DNA of 64,000 bases from Desulfolithobacter dissulfuricans (GTDB taxonomy: Bacteria > Desulfobacterota > Desulfobulbia > Desulfobulbales > Desulfobulbaceae), in the NCBI RefSeq assembly GCF_025998535.1, contig NZ_AP024233.1, positions 434,001 to 498,000 of the forward strand, in the 5' to 3' direction. A model generated the notes under the pieces. It was not told where the DNA came from and did not search any database. It saw only the letters and a list, made by a program, of their open reading frames with translations. The first letter of the stretch is position 1. Every line of letters starts with the position of its first letter. A program made the position numbers and the translations under genes. This document shows positions 55,943 through 63,808 of this stretch, piece by piece.

Positions 55943-57301
55943 TTGGAGTACACATGTTTGTCTCCCACTACGGATAAACGGGCAGGGCAGGAGTTCGGCC
56001 TGAGCCCGAAGGTCTCCCTCTTGCGAAAGAAACTGGGCCACAAGGCCAAGCAGGAACCGGAGTTTCGATTCTATGCCCTGTACGACCGGGTGTATCGCCT
56101 GGATGTACTGCAAAGTGCCTGGAACCGGGTTTACGCCAATCGAGGCGCTGCCGGGGTGGATGGAGTAAGCCTTGCGTCCATCAAGGAGAGTTCGGAAGGT
56201 GTAGCAGGCCTGCTGCAAACAATACAGCAGGAATTGAAGGATAAGACCTACCGGCCCATGCCGGTAAAACGGGTCTATATCCCAAAGGCGAATGGAAAGA
56301 TGCGTCCGCTGGGTATCCCGACCGTCAAGGATCGGGTTGTACAGATGGCGGTCCTGTTGATCCTGGAGCCGATTTTCGAGGCAGACTTTGAGGACTGCTC
56401 GTACGGATTCCGCCCGGGCCTTAAGGCCCATGATGCTCTCGCCGCGATTCGGCAGGCGCTCAAGGCGGGATTTACTGAAGTCCTGGATGCGGATCTGAGC
56501 AGCTACTTTGACACGATTGACCATGGCAAACTGATGCAATGCCTGGAGCGTCGAATAGCTGACCGATCCGTTTTGAAGCTGATCAGGATGTGGTTGAAAA
56601 GCGATATCGTTGAAGAGGATGGGCAGGGCGGTCGCAAGATCACTCGCTCCCGCAAGGGTACGCCACAGGGTGGAGTCATCTCGCCTTTGCTGGCCAACAT
56701 CTTTCTCCATGAATTCGACCAACGCTTTCACAGCTCGGAAGGTCCCCGCAATTTTGCCAACGCAAGGCTGGTACGATATGCCGACGACTGGGTTATCATG
56801 GCTCGGTACATCGGACCTCGCATTCACGCCTTTGTTGACAAGACGCTGGGGGAACTCGACCTGATCCTGAATCGGAACAAGACAACCATAGTTAACTTGA
56901 AAGATCCCGGCAGTAGTTTTGATTTCCTTGGATTTACGTTCCGCTTTGATCGCAGTCTGTACGGAGCGGGCCGGTACCTGAACATTGTCCCTTCTGCCAA
57001 GAGCTTGAAACGGGCGCGAGAAAGGATACATGCTCTGACGATTCGCAGGATTCAAAAGCCGGTAGAAGAAGTAATTGACCACGTCAATCGATTTCTGATT
57101 GGCTGGGGCAACTACTTTTCCTTCGGATACCCGAAGGTGTCGTTCAAGAAGATTGATTGGTACGTGCAGACCCGGTTCAGTCGCTTTATGAGGACACGGA
57201 GCCACCGGCACTGCCGGCACCTTGATGGACCGTCGTTGTACAAGGCGCTTATGTCCAAGGGGCTGGTCTATCTGCATAAAAGAGCCGTCAACTCCCTGTG
57301 A
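55943..57301 (+). CDS. Group II intron reverse transcriptase/maturase
   Basis: 452 residues. RT blocks: [13 protein letters not shown] (about 68), [18 protein letters not shown] (about 115), [16 protein letters not shown] (about 151), [21 protein letters not shown] (about 248) and the catalytic RYADDWVIM (about 277), followed by a maturase (GIIM-like) domain with [18 protein letters not shown] (about 386). No HNH domain. The start is taken at the TTG 55943 with GGAGGA 8 bp before it; an ATG at 55954 is out of frame. It is needed for splicing and mobility of the surrounding intron. The 658-codon frame on the other strand is a shadow. Confidence 0.92.
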   Translation: MEYTCLSPTTDKRAGQEFGLSPKVSLLRKKLGHKAKQEPEFRFYALYDRVYRLDVLQSAWNRVYANRGAAGVDGVSLASIKESSEGVAGLLQTIQQELKDKTYRPMPVKRVYIPKANGKMRPLGIPTVKDRVVQMAVLLILEPIFEADFEDCSYGFRPGLKAHDALAAIRQALKAGFTEVLDADLSSYFDTIDHGKLMQCLERRIADRSVLKLIRMWLKSDIVEEDGQGGRKITRSRKGTPQGGVISPLLANIFLHEFDQRFHSSEGPRNFANARLVRYADDWVIMARYIGPRIHAFVDKTLGELDLILNRNKTTIVNLKDPGSSFDFLGFTFRFDRSLYGAGRYLNIVPSAKSLKRARERIHALTIRRIQKPVEEVIDHVNRFLIGWGNYFSFGYPKVSFKKIDWYVQTRFSRFMRTRSHRHCRHLDGPSLYKALMSKGLVYLHKRAVNSL

Positions 57302-57327
57302 ATGCCTTGAGGCGAGAGATCATCGGA

Positions 57328-57366
57328 GAGCCGGATGCGGTAAAACCGCACGTCCGGTTCGACGAG
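57328..57366 (+). ncRNA. Group II intron domain V (second intron)
   Basis: GAGCCGGATGCGG, then TAAAACCGCACGTCCGGTTC, and GACGAGG form the domain V catalytic hairpin, 26 bp after the RT stop. Confidence 0.85.
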
Positions 57367-57463
57367 GGGGCGCTGTCCGCAATGAGACCTCCTCTGATAT
57401 GTAGTAGCCGCGTGCGGCAGGGCATAGTCGTTGAAGATCATTGTTGACAGCGCTCTACTCTAC

Positions 57464-57685
57464 ATCTATCGCCCCCTGCTCCGGGTCGCCCTGCTGCTTC
57501 TGCTGCTGGAACTCCCCGGCACCTTCCTGCCCCTGGTCCTGCTGCCGGACATTTGCTTTACCAGCTTCCCTTTCGGTCTCAGCCTTGAGGGCCAGTACAT
57601 TATCAAAAATCTTTTCCTGATCAGCGCCGCTTTTGCCATTGGCAGCAAGGTTCGCCTCCAGGCGGACCCGAAACGGCTGCTCTAA
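57464..57685 (+). CDS. YkgB-like membrane protein, second exon
   Basis: 73 codons, [20 protein letters not shown], then [12 protein letters not shown] and [21 protein letters not shown], followed by a short charged tail and stop. Two membrane helices. It joins exon 1 in frame at the intron ends. The YkgB/DUF417 family has no firmly established role. Confidence 0.78.
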   Translation: MYRPLLRVALLLLLLELPGTFLPLVLLPDICFTSFPFGLSLEGQYIIKNLFLISAAFAIGSKVRLQADPKRLL

Positions 57686-57739
57686 CGGCCACATCGCTTT
57701 TCTCTTCACCTGAACCGACCACCAGGGGCACAAAAAACG

Positions 57740-57927
57740 CAAGTCGTCTCAGGCGCCCCATCTTCGAAGTCTCCGCTCGTCATGCGGTCGTTGCCGCATC
57801 ACTATCTGCGCGGTCGCGTCTGCCCGCATAGTGGGTGACACCGCTTCGCTGTTATAGCGGTCAGCCACGACTGCACAGCGAAGCGACCGGAGGGAGATCG
57901 CGAATCTGGGGCGCCTGAGACGACTTG
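57740..57927. repeat. Fold-back repeat with perfect 21-bp terminal arms
   Basis: The ends at 57740-57760 and 57907-57927 are perfect reverse complements (beginning CAAGTCGTCTCAGGCGC). The interior (GCGGTCGCG, CAGCGAAGCGACC, GGAGGGAGA words) matches the nested part of copy 1 near 8490-8660 in an opposite reading. No protein is encoded. The size and arms resemble a miniature inverted-repeat element. It lies between the YkgB-like gene and the TDT exporter gene. Confidence 0.75.
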
Positions 57928-57966
57928 CATTCTTTCCCACGGAATATCAGCCTGGTGCGCAATCTG

Positions 57967-58006
57967 TGATCAGTTACCAAAAAACTTTCCAGGGTAACGC
58001 TGATCA
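57967..58006. promoter_or_regulatory. Inverted repeat upstream of the TDT exporter gene (operator candidate)
   Basis: TGATCAGTTACC (57967-57978) and GGTAACGCTGATCA (57993-58006) are matching arms 14 bp apart (with a two-base bulge). The site lies about 100 bp before the start codon. Between it and the gene is a possible sigma-70 promoter (TTACTT, 16 bp, TATAAT near 58066). It could be a site for the LysR regulator encoded downstream, but this is inference. Confidence 0.4.
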
Positions 58007-58106
58007 ATTTTACCAATTAATGAAATTGTTACAATGAATTTTACTTATTAGCAGATCCTCCATATAATGTGGGCAAAACGCATTGAAACATAGGAGGAAA
58101 ACAATC

Positions 58107-59258
58107 ATGCTGCAGAAACCATTTTCAAGACTAAACCATCCCCTGGATGTGGTCCGCCACTTTACTCCAAACTGGTTCGCCGTCACTATGGGAACAGGTA
58201 TCCTTGCGTTGTGCTTGAATAAATTTCCCTATCATTCCACTTTTCTGCATAGCTTTGCCATGGGGCTGTGGCTCCTCAACATAGGGCTCTTTGCCCTGTT
58301 TTCAGCCCTGTTTATCGGACGTATTCTAATATTTCCAAGCATCACCTTGAAACTGTTGAAACATCCGGTCCAGTCGATGTTTCTGGGATGCATTCCCATG
58401 GGGTTGGTCACCATCATTAACGGTCTCCTTGTCTTCGGAACACAGCTCTGGGGGGATGCGATTATTCCGATCGCATCCTGCCTGTGGTGGGTAGACAGCA
58501 TAATGTCTGTGACATGTTCTCTTCTGGTGCCTTACTTTATGTTCACCCGCCAGGAACACAGTATGCCGTCCATGACCACGGTATGGCTCCTGCCGATTGT
58601 CGCTTCCGAGGTTGCTGCGGCAAGTGGTGGTTTTCTGGTCCCTTACCTGACAGGGCAGTCCGCGGTTGTTGTCTGGATAGTGAGCTACGTTCTCTGGGCG
58701 ATATCGGTGCCACTGGCGTTTGGCATCCTGATAATCTTTTTTCAGAGGCTGGTGCTGCACAAATTACCCTGCGAAAACATGGCGGCTTCTATCTGGCTGT
58801 GTCTTGGTCCGATCGGCACGGCAGCTCTTGGCTTGCTGCTGCTTGGGTCTGCATCCCAGAAACTCGTCCAGCAGGGTGTGTTCGCCACTTCTGATCTCGT
58901 AATTATGGGACAGGTTGCGGAAGGCTTTGGTTTGATTGTGGCGACAATGTTCTGGGGTTTCGGGCTTTGGTGGCTGGCAATGGCGATGCTCGTGACCGTA
59001 CATTATCTCTGTAAAGGCATGCCTTTTAATATGGGTTGGTGGGCGTTTACCTTCCCGTTGGGGGTCTATACTGCAGCAACCCTTACCCTGGCGCAGCAGA
59101 CAAATATCGTCTTTTTCTATGCCTTCGGGGCAACCTTCGTGATCCTCTTATTTGTCTTCTGGGCTATTGTTGCGGCACGCACTCTGCATGGAGGGTATCA
59201 TGGTCACCTGATCCAGGCTCCCTGCCTGGTGGAATGCCACCCGGAAGTAGCTTCCTGA
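58107..59258 (+). CDS. TDT-family (TehA/Ssu1-like) exporter, probable sulfite export
   Basis: 383 residues with ten predicted membrane helices, a hallmark of the tellurite-resistance/dicarboxylate transporter family. The opening HFTPNWFAVTMGTGILAL (about residues 18-35) is the first helix with the family's TPxWF(A/F) motif, and GGFLVPYL follows near 180. Members export sulfite (Ssu1), malate or chloride-type anions. AGGAGG lies 9 bp before the ATG. The genes downstream (DsrE-like, YeiE-like, YeiH) make sulfite the likeliest substrate. It is the first gene of the group. Confidence 0.85.
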   Translation: MLQKPFSRLNHPLDVVRHFTPNWFAVTMGTGILALCLNKFPYHSTFLHSFAMGLWLLNIGLFALFSALFIGRILIFPSITLKLLKHPVQSMFLGCIPMGLVTIINGLLVFGTQLWGDAIIPIASCLWWVDSIMSVTCSLLVPYFMFTRQEHSMPSMTTVWLLPIVASEVAAASGGFLVPYLTGQSAVVVWIVSYVLWAISVPLAFGILIIFFQRLVLHKLPCENMAASIWLCLGPIGTAALGLLLLGSASQKLVQQGVFATSDLVIMGQVAEGFGLIVATMFWGFGLWWLAMAMLVTVHYLCKGMPFNMGWWAFTFPLGVYTAATLTLAQQTNIVFFYAFGATFVILLFVFWAIVAARTLHGGYHGHLIQAPCLVECHPEVAS

Positions 59259-59433
59259 ACTGGGAGTTGTACGTATATGATTTTGTGCAGATGGGAGAAG
59301 CCAGTGCGGATCGAGCGTTGTCTTTTCCTGAATATTGAAGATTGGTATGGGGAACCGTCGGTAATTGTCAGAAAAAAGGATTGACCGAGGCTGATGATCG
59401 CGAAACCCCAAAATAGAAATGGAGGAATGTGCA

Positions 59434-59784
59434 ATGAAGACCAAGGTTGTTTTTCATGTTAACCGGGACGATGAAGAAACACTGCTTATGGCGCTGAACA
59501 ATATGGAAAACCTGCTGAAGAATATCCCTGCCGATGAAGCCGCTGTTTATCTGGTAGCTAACGGAGTCGCGGTCAGATTGTTCCGGCGTGGGAGCGCTGC
59601 GCAGTATGCTTCTCGTGTTGAGAGCCTCTCCGGCGATGGGGTTCAGTTCTCTGTCTGCAACAATTCACTCAACAGCCTGGGTATTAAACATGAGGAGTTG
59701 CTGGACTCTTGTAAGGTAGTGCCGGCCGGAATTGTGGAGATTATCCGTTTGCAGGCTGAAGGATGTGCCTATGTAAAGCCCTGA
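59434..59784 (+). CDS. DsrE-like small protein
   Basis: 116 residues, MKTKVVFHVNRDDEETLLMA, then ANGVAVRLFRRGSA and VQFSVCNNSLNSLGIKHEELL, with a final PAGIVEIIRLQAEGCAYVKP. This is the DsrE/DsrF-like fold (COG1416 type); a cysteine in VCNNSL (about residue 74) is in the place of the sulfur-carrier cysteine of such proteins. The ATG has GGAGGAATG upstream. It follows the TDT gene by 175 bp. It may carry persulfide sulfur in the cytoplasm. Confidence 0.82.
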   Translation: MKTKVVFHVNRDDEETLLMALNNMENLLKNIPADEAAVYLVANGVAVRLFRRGSAAQYASRVESLSGDGVQFSVCNNSLNSLGIKHEELLDSCKVVPAGIVEIIRLQAEGCAYVKP

Positions 59785-59827
59785 ATTGTAACCTATAACT
59801 AGATGAAAACACATAAGGAAGGCCATT

Positions 59828-60669
59828 ATGACTATTACTCATGATAAAAAGGCCGTTGAATTCTCCGTCGCATCGGTGGACATGGTATGTGATCTGCACG
59901 GTGACCCATGTGATCCGGATTTGACGCTGTTTTTCAATGGGAACCAGTGGATGGTTGTCGAGGATCTTTTGGCTGCCTTTCGACGACTGTATCCGGAGAT
60001 CCGACATATCTTTTATGAGACCCTGCCCCAGGCGTTCTGGCCGAGCAAATCAAACTCGGGGCATTGCAGATGGAGGAATTGCTGATCAATACCCCACCTG
60101 ATGTTTATACCGCCGGTAGGGAAGAAATGGAGGCCCTGCTCCAGGAAGGGTTTATCCAGAGCTACCAACCTTATGCCCGAAACGGCCTGGCTATCCTGGT
60201 GCCGGCGGCTAACCCTGCAGATACCAGGGGACTGCAGGATCTGGGGCGGCCAGGTGTGCGGGTAGCCATGCCGAATCCGGCTTATGAAGGTGTGGGCCGA
60301 CTGATCGTCAAGGCCCTTGAAAAGGCTGGCGGACCAGAACTGGTGAAACAGGTCATGGAGGAGAAAGTGGCAAGCGGCGAAACCTACCTGACCCGTATTC
60401 ACCATCGTGAAACTATTAATTTACTGCGTGATGACCTTTCCGATGTCGGTCCGGTCTGGTTAAGCGAGGCCATTTACCAGCAGAACCTTGGGAAATCATT
60501 AGATTATGTTCCCATTCCACCGGAACACGATGTCATCGGTCAGTATTTCATAGCCCATGTGGACAAAACCAGCCGCCATCCCGCCGCAGCCAAAAAATTT
60601 ATTGATTTTATGACCGGTGACACTGCCCGGAAGATCTATGCTGGTTATGGATTCCTGACCGGAATGTGA
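59828..60669 (+). pseudogene. Periplasmic-binding-protein-like gene without signal peptide, frameshifted
   Basis: The first frame (59828-60085) starts MTITHDKKAVEFSVASVDMV and holds DLTLFFNGNQWMVVEDLLAAF. The second frame from about 60040 has ALQMEELLINTPPDVYTAG, IQSYQPYARNGLAILVPAAN and FIDFMTGDTARKIYAGYGF, a type II binding-protein fold of the molybdate/tungstate or PBP_like kind. One extra G at about 60036 (in CCCCAGG) would give LPQGVLAEQIKLGALQM and a 280-residue protein. There is no signal peptide, so it would stay in the cytoplasm if this start is right. The context suggests a ligand-sensing role. Confidence 0.75.
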
Positions 60670-60763
60670 AAAGAATGGTTTTTTCCTCCTGTCATTTTCC
60701 ACGTGATCCTGTTTGAGGGCGGAGACGCTGTTGTCTCCACTGAAATTATTAGAGAGGAAAAAG

Positions 60764-61708
60764 ATGGGTGTTACTCTGAGACAACTGGAAATTTTTCTCG
60801 CGGTTGCAGAAACGGAACATATGACCCGAGCCAGCCAGAAGCTGTCTTTGTCACAGTCTGCAGCCAGTATGGCCATTGCCGAGTTGGAACACCAGTTAAA
60901 TACCCCTCTTTTTGACAGGCTCGGCCGACGGTTGGTGCTCAATGACCGGGGTCGCCTTCTGCGTCCCTATGCCACAGAAGCCCTGCGAGTTGTCAAGAAT
61001 GCGGAAATGGTCATGGCGAAGTCAGGGCGGAAACTCGTGGGCGAACTCAAGGTAGCGGCCAGTACTACTGTGGGGAACTACCTGTTACCCTATCTGTTGG
61101 GGGCCTTTGCGGAGAAGTATCCTGGGGTTGTAGTGAACCTGCAGGTGGGCAATACAGAACAGGTAGAAGCCGGGATCCTTTCTGGAGCGTGTGATATCGG
61201 TTTTACCGAGGGCCATACTAGTCACAGGAACATCGAAACCATTCCATGGCTGGATGACAGACTGGTCGTAATCACCGCCCCCCGCCACCCCTTGTCCCAG
61301 AAAAAGACATTGACCAGAGAGGATCTTGAGTCTGCCAAGTGGATTGTGCGCGAAGAGGGTTCTGGGACGGAGGAAATCCTTGAGTCAAATATTTTCAGTC
61401 AACTTAAGAAGTTCAACGTTCTGCTGAGATTAGGGCATACCGAAGCCATCAAGAAGGCCGTTGAGGCAGGATTGGGGGTCGGTTGCCTGTCTTCTCTGGC
61501 CGTTGGCAGAGAAGTCGAGCAGGGCTGGTTGGTTCAACTGCCGACCCCCTTTCTTCAGTTGCAGCGGGAACTGTTAATTGTGGTCCACCGAGGTAAGGAT
61601 CACACCCCCCTGTTTAAAGAGTTTCTGGCCTTTTGCGAGCATTGGAAACAGGGGGATGTTGGTGGAGAAAAATCCGGCCAGCCTGATGCAGAAGAAGAAA
61701 ACTTCTGA
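60764..61708 (+). CDS. LysR-type regulator, YeiE-like
   Basis: 314 residues: winged helix-turn-helix (MGVTLRQLEIFLAVAETEHMTRASQKLSL pattern, residues 1-60) and a LysR substrate domain (PLFDRLGRRLVLNDRG at about 50, then EGHTSHRNIETIPWLDDRLVV at about 150). GAGAGGAAAAAG precedes the ATG; an extension to 60713 is unlikely. Homologues next to yeiH (YeiE) have been reported to respond to sulfite and to control sulfite defence and yeiH. The neighbouring exporters support this role here. It is separated from yeiH by a 770-bp region carrying a candidate sigma-54 promoter. Confidence 0.82.
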   Translation: MGVTLRQLEIFLAVAETEHMTRASQKLSLSQSAASMAIAELEHQLNTPLFDRLGRRLVLNDRGRLLRPYATEALRVVKNAEMVMAKSGRKLVGELKVAASTTVGNYLLPYLLGAFAEKYPGVVVNLQVGNTEQVEAGILSGACDIGFTEGHTSHRNIETIPWLDDRLVVITAPRHPLSQKKTLTREDLESAKWIVREEGSGTEEILESNIFSQLKKFNVLLRLGHTEAIKKAVEAGLGVGCLSSLAVGREVEQGWLVQLPTPFLQLQRELLIVVHRGKDHTPLFKEFLAFCEHWKQGDVGGEKSGQPDAEEENF

Positions 61709-61946
61709 AATGTAAATCCAGCTTTCTACCAGGAAAATCTCCCTCTCTCTTCACTCCCTGACGGATAGGCATGCCATCAGGGCAACCTCAACGCTTCACT
61801 CAGAAGTGCCTGCGGTATAAGTTCCGCTGTTTCCCAATAGTTGTCCTCCCGACCCTGCCAGGGCCTGCACCTTTTTCAGAAATCCCACGTCACGATAATC
61901 AGAGAAAACCGATGTGCTGAGTCTCGCGGATGACAGTGTCCGTCCG

Positions 61947-61971
61947 GGAACATCTGTGGGACAGATGTTCC
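61947..61971 (+). promoter_or_regulatory. GGGAACAT inverted repeat upstream of yeiH
   Basis: Arms GGAACATCTGT and ACAGATGTTCC are perfect complements around GGG, preceded by another G to make GGGAACAT. It shares the half-site with the repeats before the DUF302 gene and the PhsA-like operon, and lies about 195 bp before the sigma-54 type promoter. Confidence 0.5.
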
Positions 61972-62140
61972 GTTCCAGGGACATCACGCCGAAAAGACAT
62001 CAGTTCAACTTATCATTATCTTCTTGTTTGTTTGTTAGGGGAGGGATTGAGCGTATTGTGCAAGAAACATCATAATATTGGCTGGATAGGTGATGCTGTC
62101 ATCAGGTGATAGTCTCTTTTTAACGGTCTCCATGCAAGAC

Positions 62141-62155
62141 TGGCTTTTTTTTTGC
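62141..62155 (+). promoter_or_regulatory. Candidate sigma-54 promoter upstream of yeiH
   Basis: TGGCTTTTTTTTTGC places GG and GC exactly 12 bases apart, with TTGC at -12, matching sigma-54 promoters. The T run makes the match less specific than the one at 47316. Transcription would begin about 62168. Confidence 0.5.
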
Positions 62156-62478
62156 GATACACCACTTCATATGGCGGGTGAGCCGGCAAACAAGAAAACC
62201 TGCCAGGTAGATCCTCAGAACGAGGCCTCTGTCTGATGGTTAACAGGCAAAAAGAGCGTTTAAAAGATCCATTCGTTAAGGGAAATTTCGAGTAGCAGCT
62301 TGGCTGTATCACGCGGAAAAGATCAGAAAATCAATAGGATGATATTTAGTCAGGTTGCTCTATGTTCTCGATATAGAGCACCTGCATTGTTCGTGACAGG
62401 CTAGGTTGCGTGACTTGGAACGGCTTTTTCTGGATGGGAACTAGAGGCAGATCTAAAAGACAAAACATGGAGGTCAAG

Positions 62479-63573
62479 ATGTCAGAGCAAGCTTTGGTAG
62501 AGAAACCACTTGGATCGGGAACTATTGAAGGGAAATCCCTTATTCGGGAAATCGCGGACAGTGCACCGGGCGCGATTTTAGTAATCGGTGTAGCTGTGGC
62601 AGCATATTTTACAGCGCCTTTCCTCAGGCAGTACCCACTTTTCAAGACCTATCTTGAATTAAAGGATTTTATCCTGGCTATTCTGTTCGGCATTATGATC
62701 AAAAATACCGTGGGAGTGCCGAAAATATTTGAACCTGGCCTGAGGTTTTCCACCATTCTGACCAAGACAGGTATCGTCATCATGGGGGCTAAATACTCCA
62801 TGGCAGGATTGGTCAAGGTCGGTGGTCCGGCACTTCTCTATATTGCAATCTTTCTTTTTGGTACGGCAATCATCATGATGCAGATCGGAAAGAGGTTGAA
62901 AATGCCGACACCCCTTGCTGCCTGCCTTGCTTCCGGTCTATCCGTCTGCGGTGTTTCAGCTACTATTGCTATTGCGCCTGCGGTAAAGGCCAAGAACCAG
63001 GACATGGCGTATTCCATTGCCGTCGTTCTCATGTTCGGTCTCCTGGCTCTGCTCGTCTTTCCTCCTATCGGCAAGCTGCTGCATCTTACCGATGCCCAGT
63101 ACGGAGCCTTCGCCGGTGTAGGTATCGTCAATTCCGCCCAGGTACTGGCTGCCGGTTTTGGTTACAGTGAAGGGGCTGGTCTTGTTGCGGGTATTTACAA
63201 TATAGGCAGGGTTCTCTTCCTGCCGTTCGTCGTCCTGATGCTCGCCATCATGGCTGCAAGCCGCGAGGCTGCCAGCGGCGGAGATGTTGTAAAAATCAAC
63301 AAGTACAAGCTGATCGTTGACAAGTTCCCCATTTTTGTTCTCGGTTTCCTTTTCATTGTTTGCCTTAATACCATGGGCCTGTTCACCAAGACGGAGATCC
63401 ATCAGGCTAAGGTTTTTATGAACTGGGCATTCCTGCTCGGATTTGCAAGCATCGGGCTGACCACCAGGCTTTCCGACCTGAAAGCTGCCGGATGGTCCGG
63501 TTTCCTCATGGGATTTATTGTCGCATCTGCCAAAGCGGCACTGGCACTGGCTGTGGTTATGATCTTGATGTAA
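62479..63573 (+). CDS. yeiH: YeiH-family putative sulfate/sulfite exporter
   Basis: 364 residues with about ten membrane helices (UPF0324/YeiH family). It has LKDFILAILFGIMIKNTVGVP (about residues 61-81), GLRFSTILTKTGIVIMGAKYS (about 86), ASGLSVCGVSATIAIAPAVKAK (about 151) and GVGIVNSAQVLAAGFGYS (about 213), all family marks. The ATG at 62479 has GGAGGTCAAG before it. A YeiE-like LysR gene upstream is the usual neighbour. It likely moves a small sulfur oxyanion across the inner membrane; the direction and substrate are not proven. A 28-residue protein gene follows 58 bp later. Confidence 0.88.
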   Translation: MSEQALVEKPLGSGTIEGKSLIREIADSAPGAILVIGVAVAAYFTAPFLRQYPLFKTYLELKDFILAILFGIMIKNTVGVPKIFEPGLRFSTILTKTGIVIMGAKYSMAGLVKVGGPALLYIAIFLFGTAIIMMQIGKRLKMPTPLAACLASGLSVCGVSATIAIAPAVKAKNQDMAYSIAVVLMFGLLALLVFPPIGKLLHLTDAQYGAFAGVGIVNSAQVLAAGFGYSEGAGLVAGIYNIGRVLFLPFVVLMLAIMAASREAASGGDVVKINKYKLIVDKFPIFVLGFLFIVCLNTMGLFTKTEIHQAKVFMNWAFLLGFASIGLTTRLSDLKAAGWSGFLMGFIVASAKAALALAVVMILM

Positions 63574-63631
63574 TCACAAGCCTTTTTTCATTTACGCATA
63601 TAAAAATCATCGAAACAAGGAGGTAGTACAG

Positions 63632-63718
63632 ATGGCATTGTCAAAATCAAGAAAACAGGATCTTGCTGTATGTGTTTTAGGGCTGGCCATGGTGATTCTC
63701 GCAGCCTTGCTCAAGTAA
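63632..63718 (+). CDS. 28-residue membrane protein downstream of yeiH
   Basis: MALSKSRKQDLAVCVLGLAM, then VILAALLK and stop. The positive start and one hydrophobic helix make a small inner-membrane protein with its N-terminus inside. AAGGAGGTAGTACAG precedes the ATG, an excellent ribosome site at good spacing. It is 58 bp behind yeiH and ahead of a large inverted repeat, so it is probably co-transcribed and may be a small subunit of the exporter. No family is known to me. It is too short to be called by most gene finders. Confidence 0.7.
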   Translation: MALSKSRKQDLAVCVLGLAMVILAALLK

Positions 63719-63735
63719 ACCAGAGTTAAGTTGAT

Positions 63736-63808
63736 GTTTCACCCATTTAGAACACTTTCCGGGAACCAGTCCCTGTACTCTTTTTTTCATCTTCTAAATG
63801 GGTGAAAC
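63736..63808 (+). terminator. Inverted repeat after the yeiH unit
   Basis: Perfect 17-bp arms (GTTTCACCCATTTAGAA and its complement) 39 bp apart, 18 bp after the small gene stop. The loop contains CTTTTTTTC. There is no T tract behind the stem, so it may work as an RNA 3' end stabiliser or weak terminator rather than a classical one. Confidence 0.5.

Larger units (their letters stand above)
55438..57463 (+). mobile_element. Group II intron inside a protein gene (2026 bp)
   Basis: The intron begins GTGTGCC (5' consensus GTGYG) and ends in CTCTAC (consensus AY). It interrupts a membrane protein gene between codons 77 and 78, and its removal gives an intact frame. It carries a reverse transcriptase (55943-57301) and domain V at 57328-57366. 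It lies in the sense direction, so the RNA can splice. It differs from the class C intron at 12.7-14.8 kb in both RNA and protein. Confidence 0.85.
61709..62478. other. Long regulatory region upstream of yeiH
   Basis: 770 bp without a gene; frames of up to 99 codons on the minus strand have no support. The notable signals are the inverted repeat at 61947-61971 and the sigma-54 type sequence at 62141-62155, listed separately. The leader between promoter and gene would be about 310 bases, unusually long. Confidence 0.55.

Noticed and set aside
55301-57277. A 658-codon open frame on the minus strand
   Set aside because: It runs through exon 1, the intron RNA domains and antisense to the reverse transcriptase. 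No domain is visible in it.
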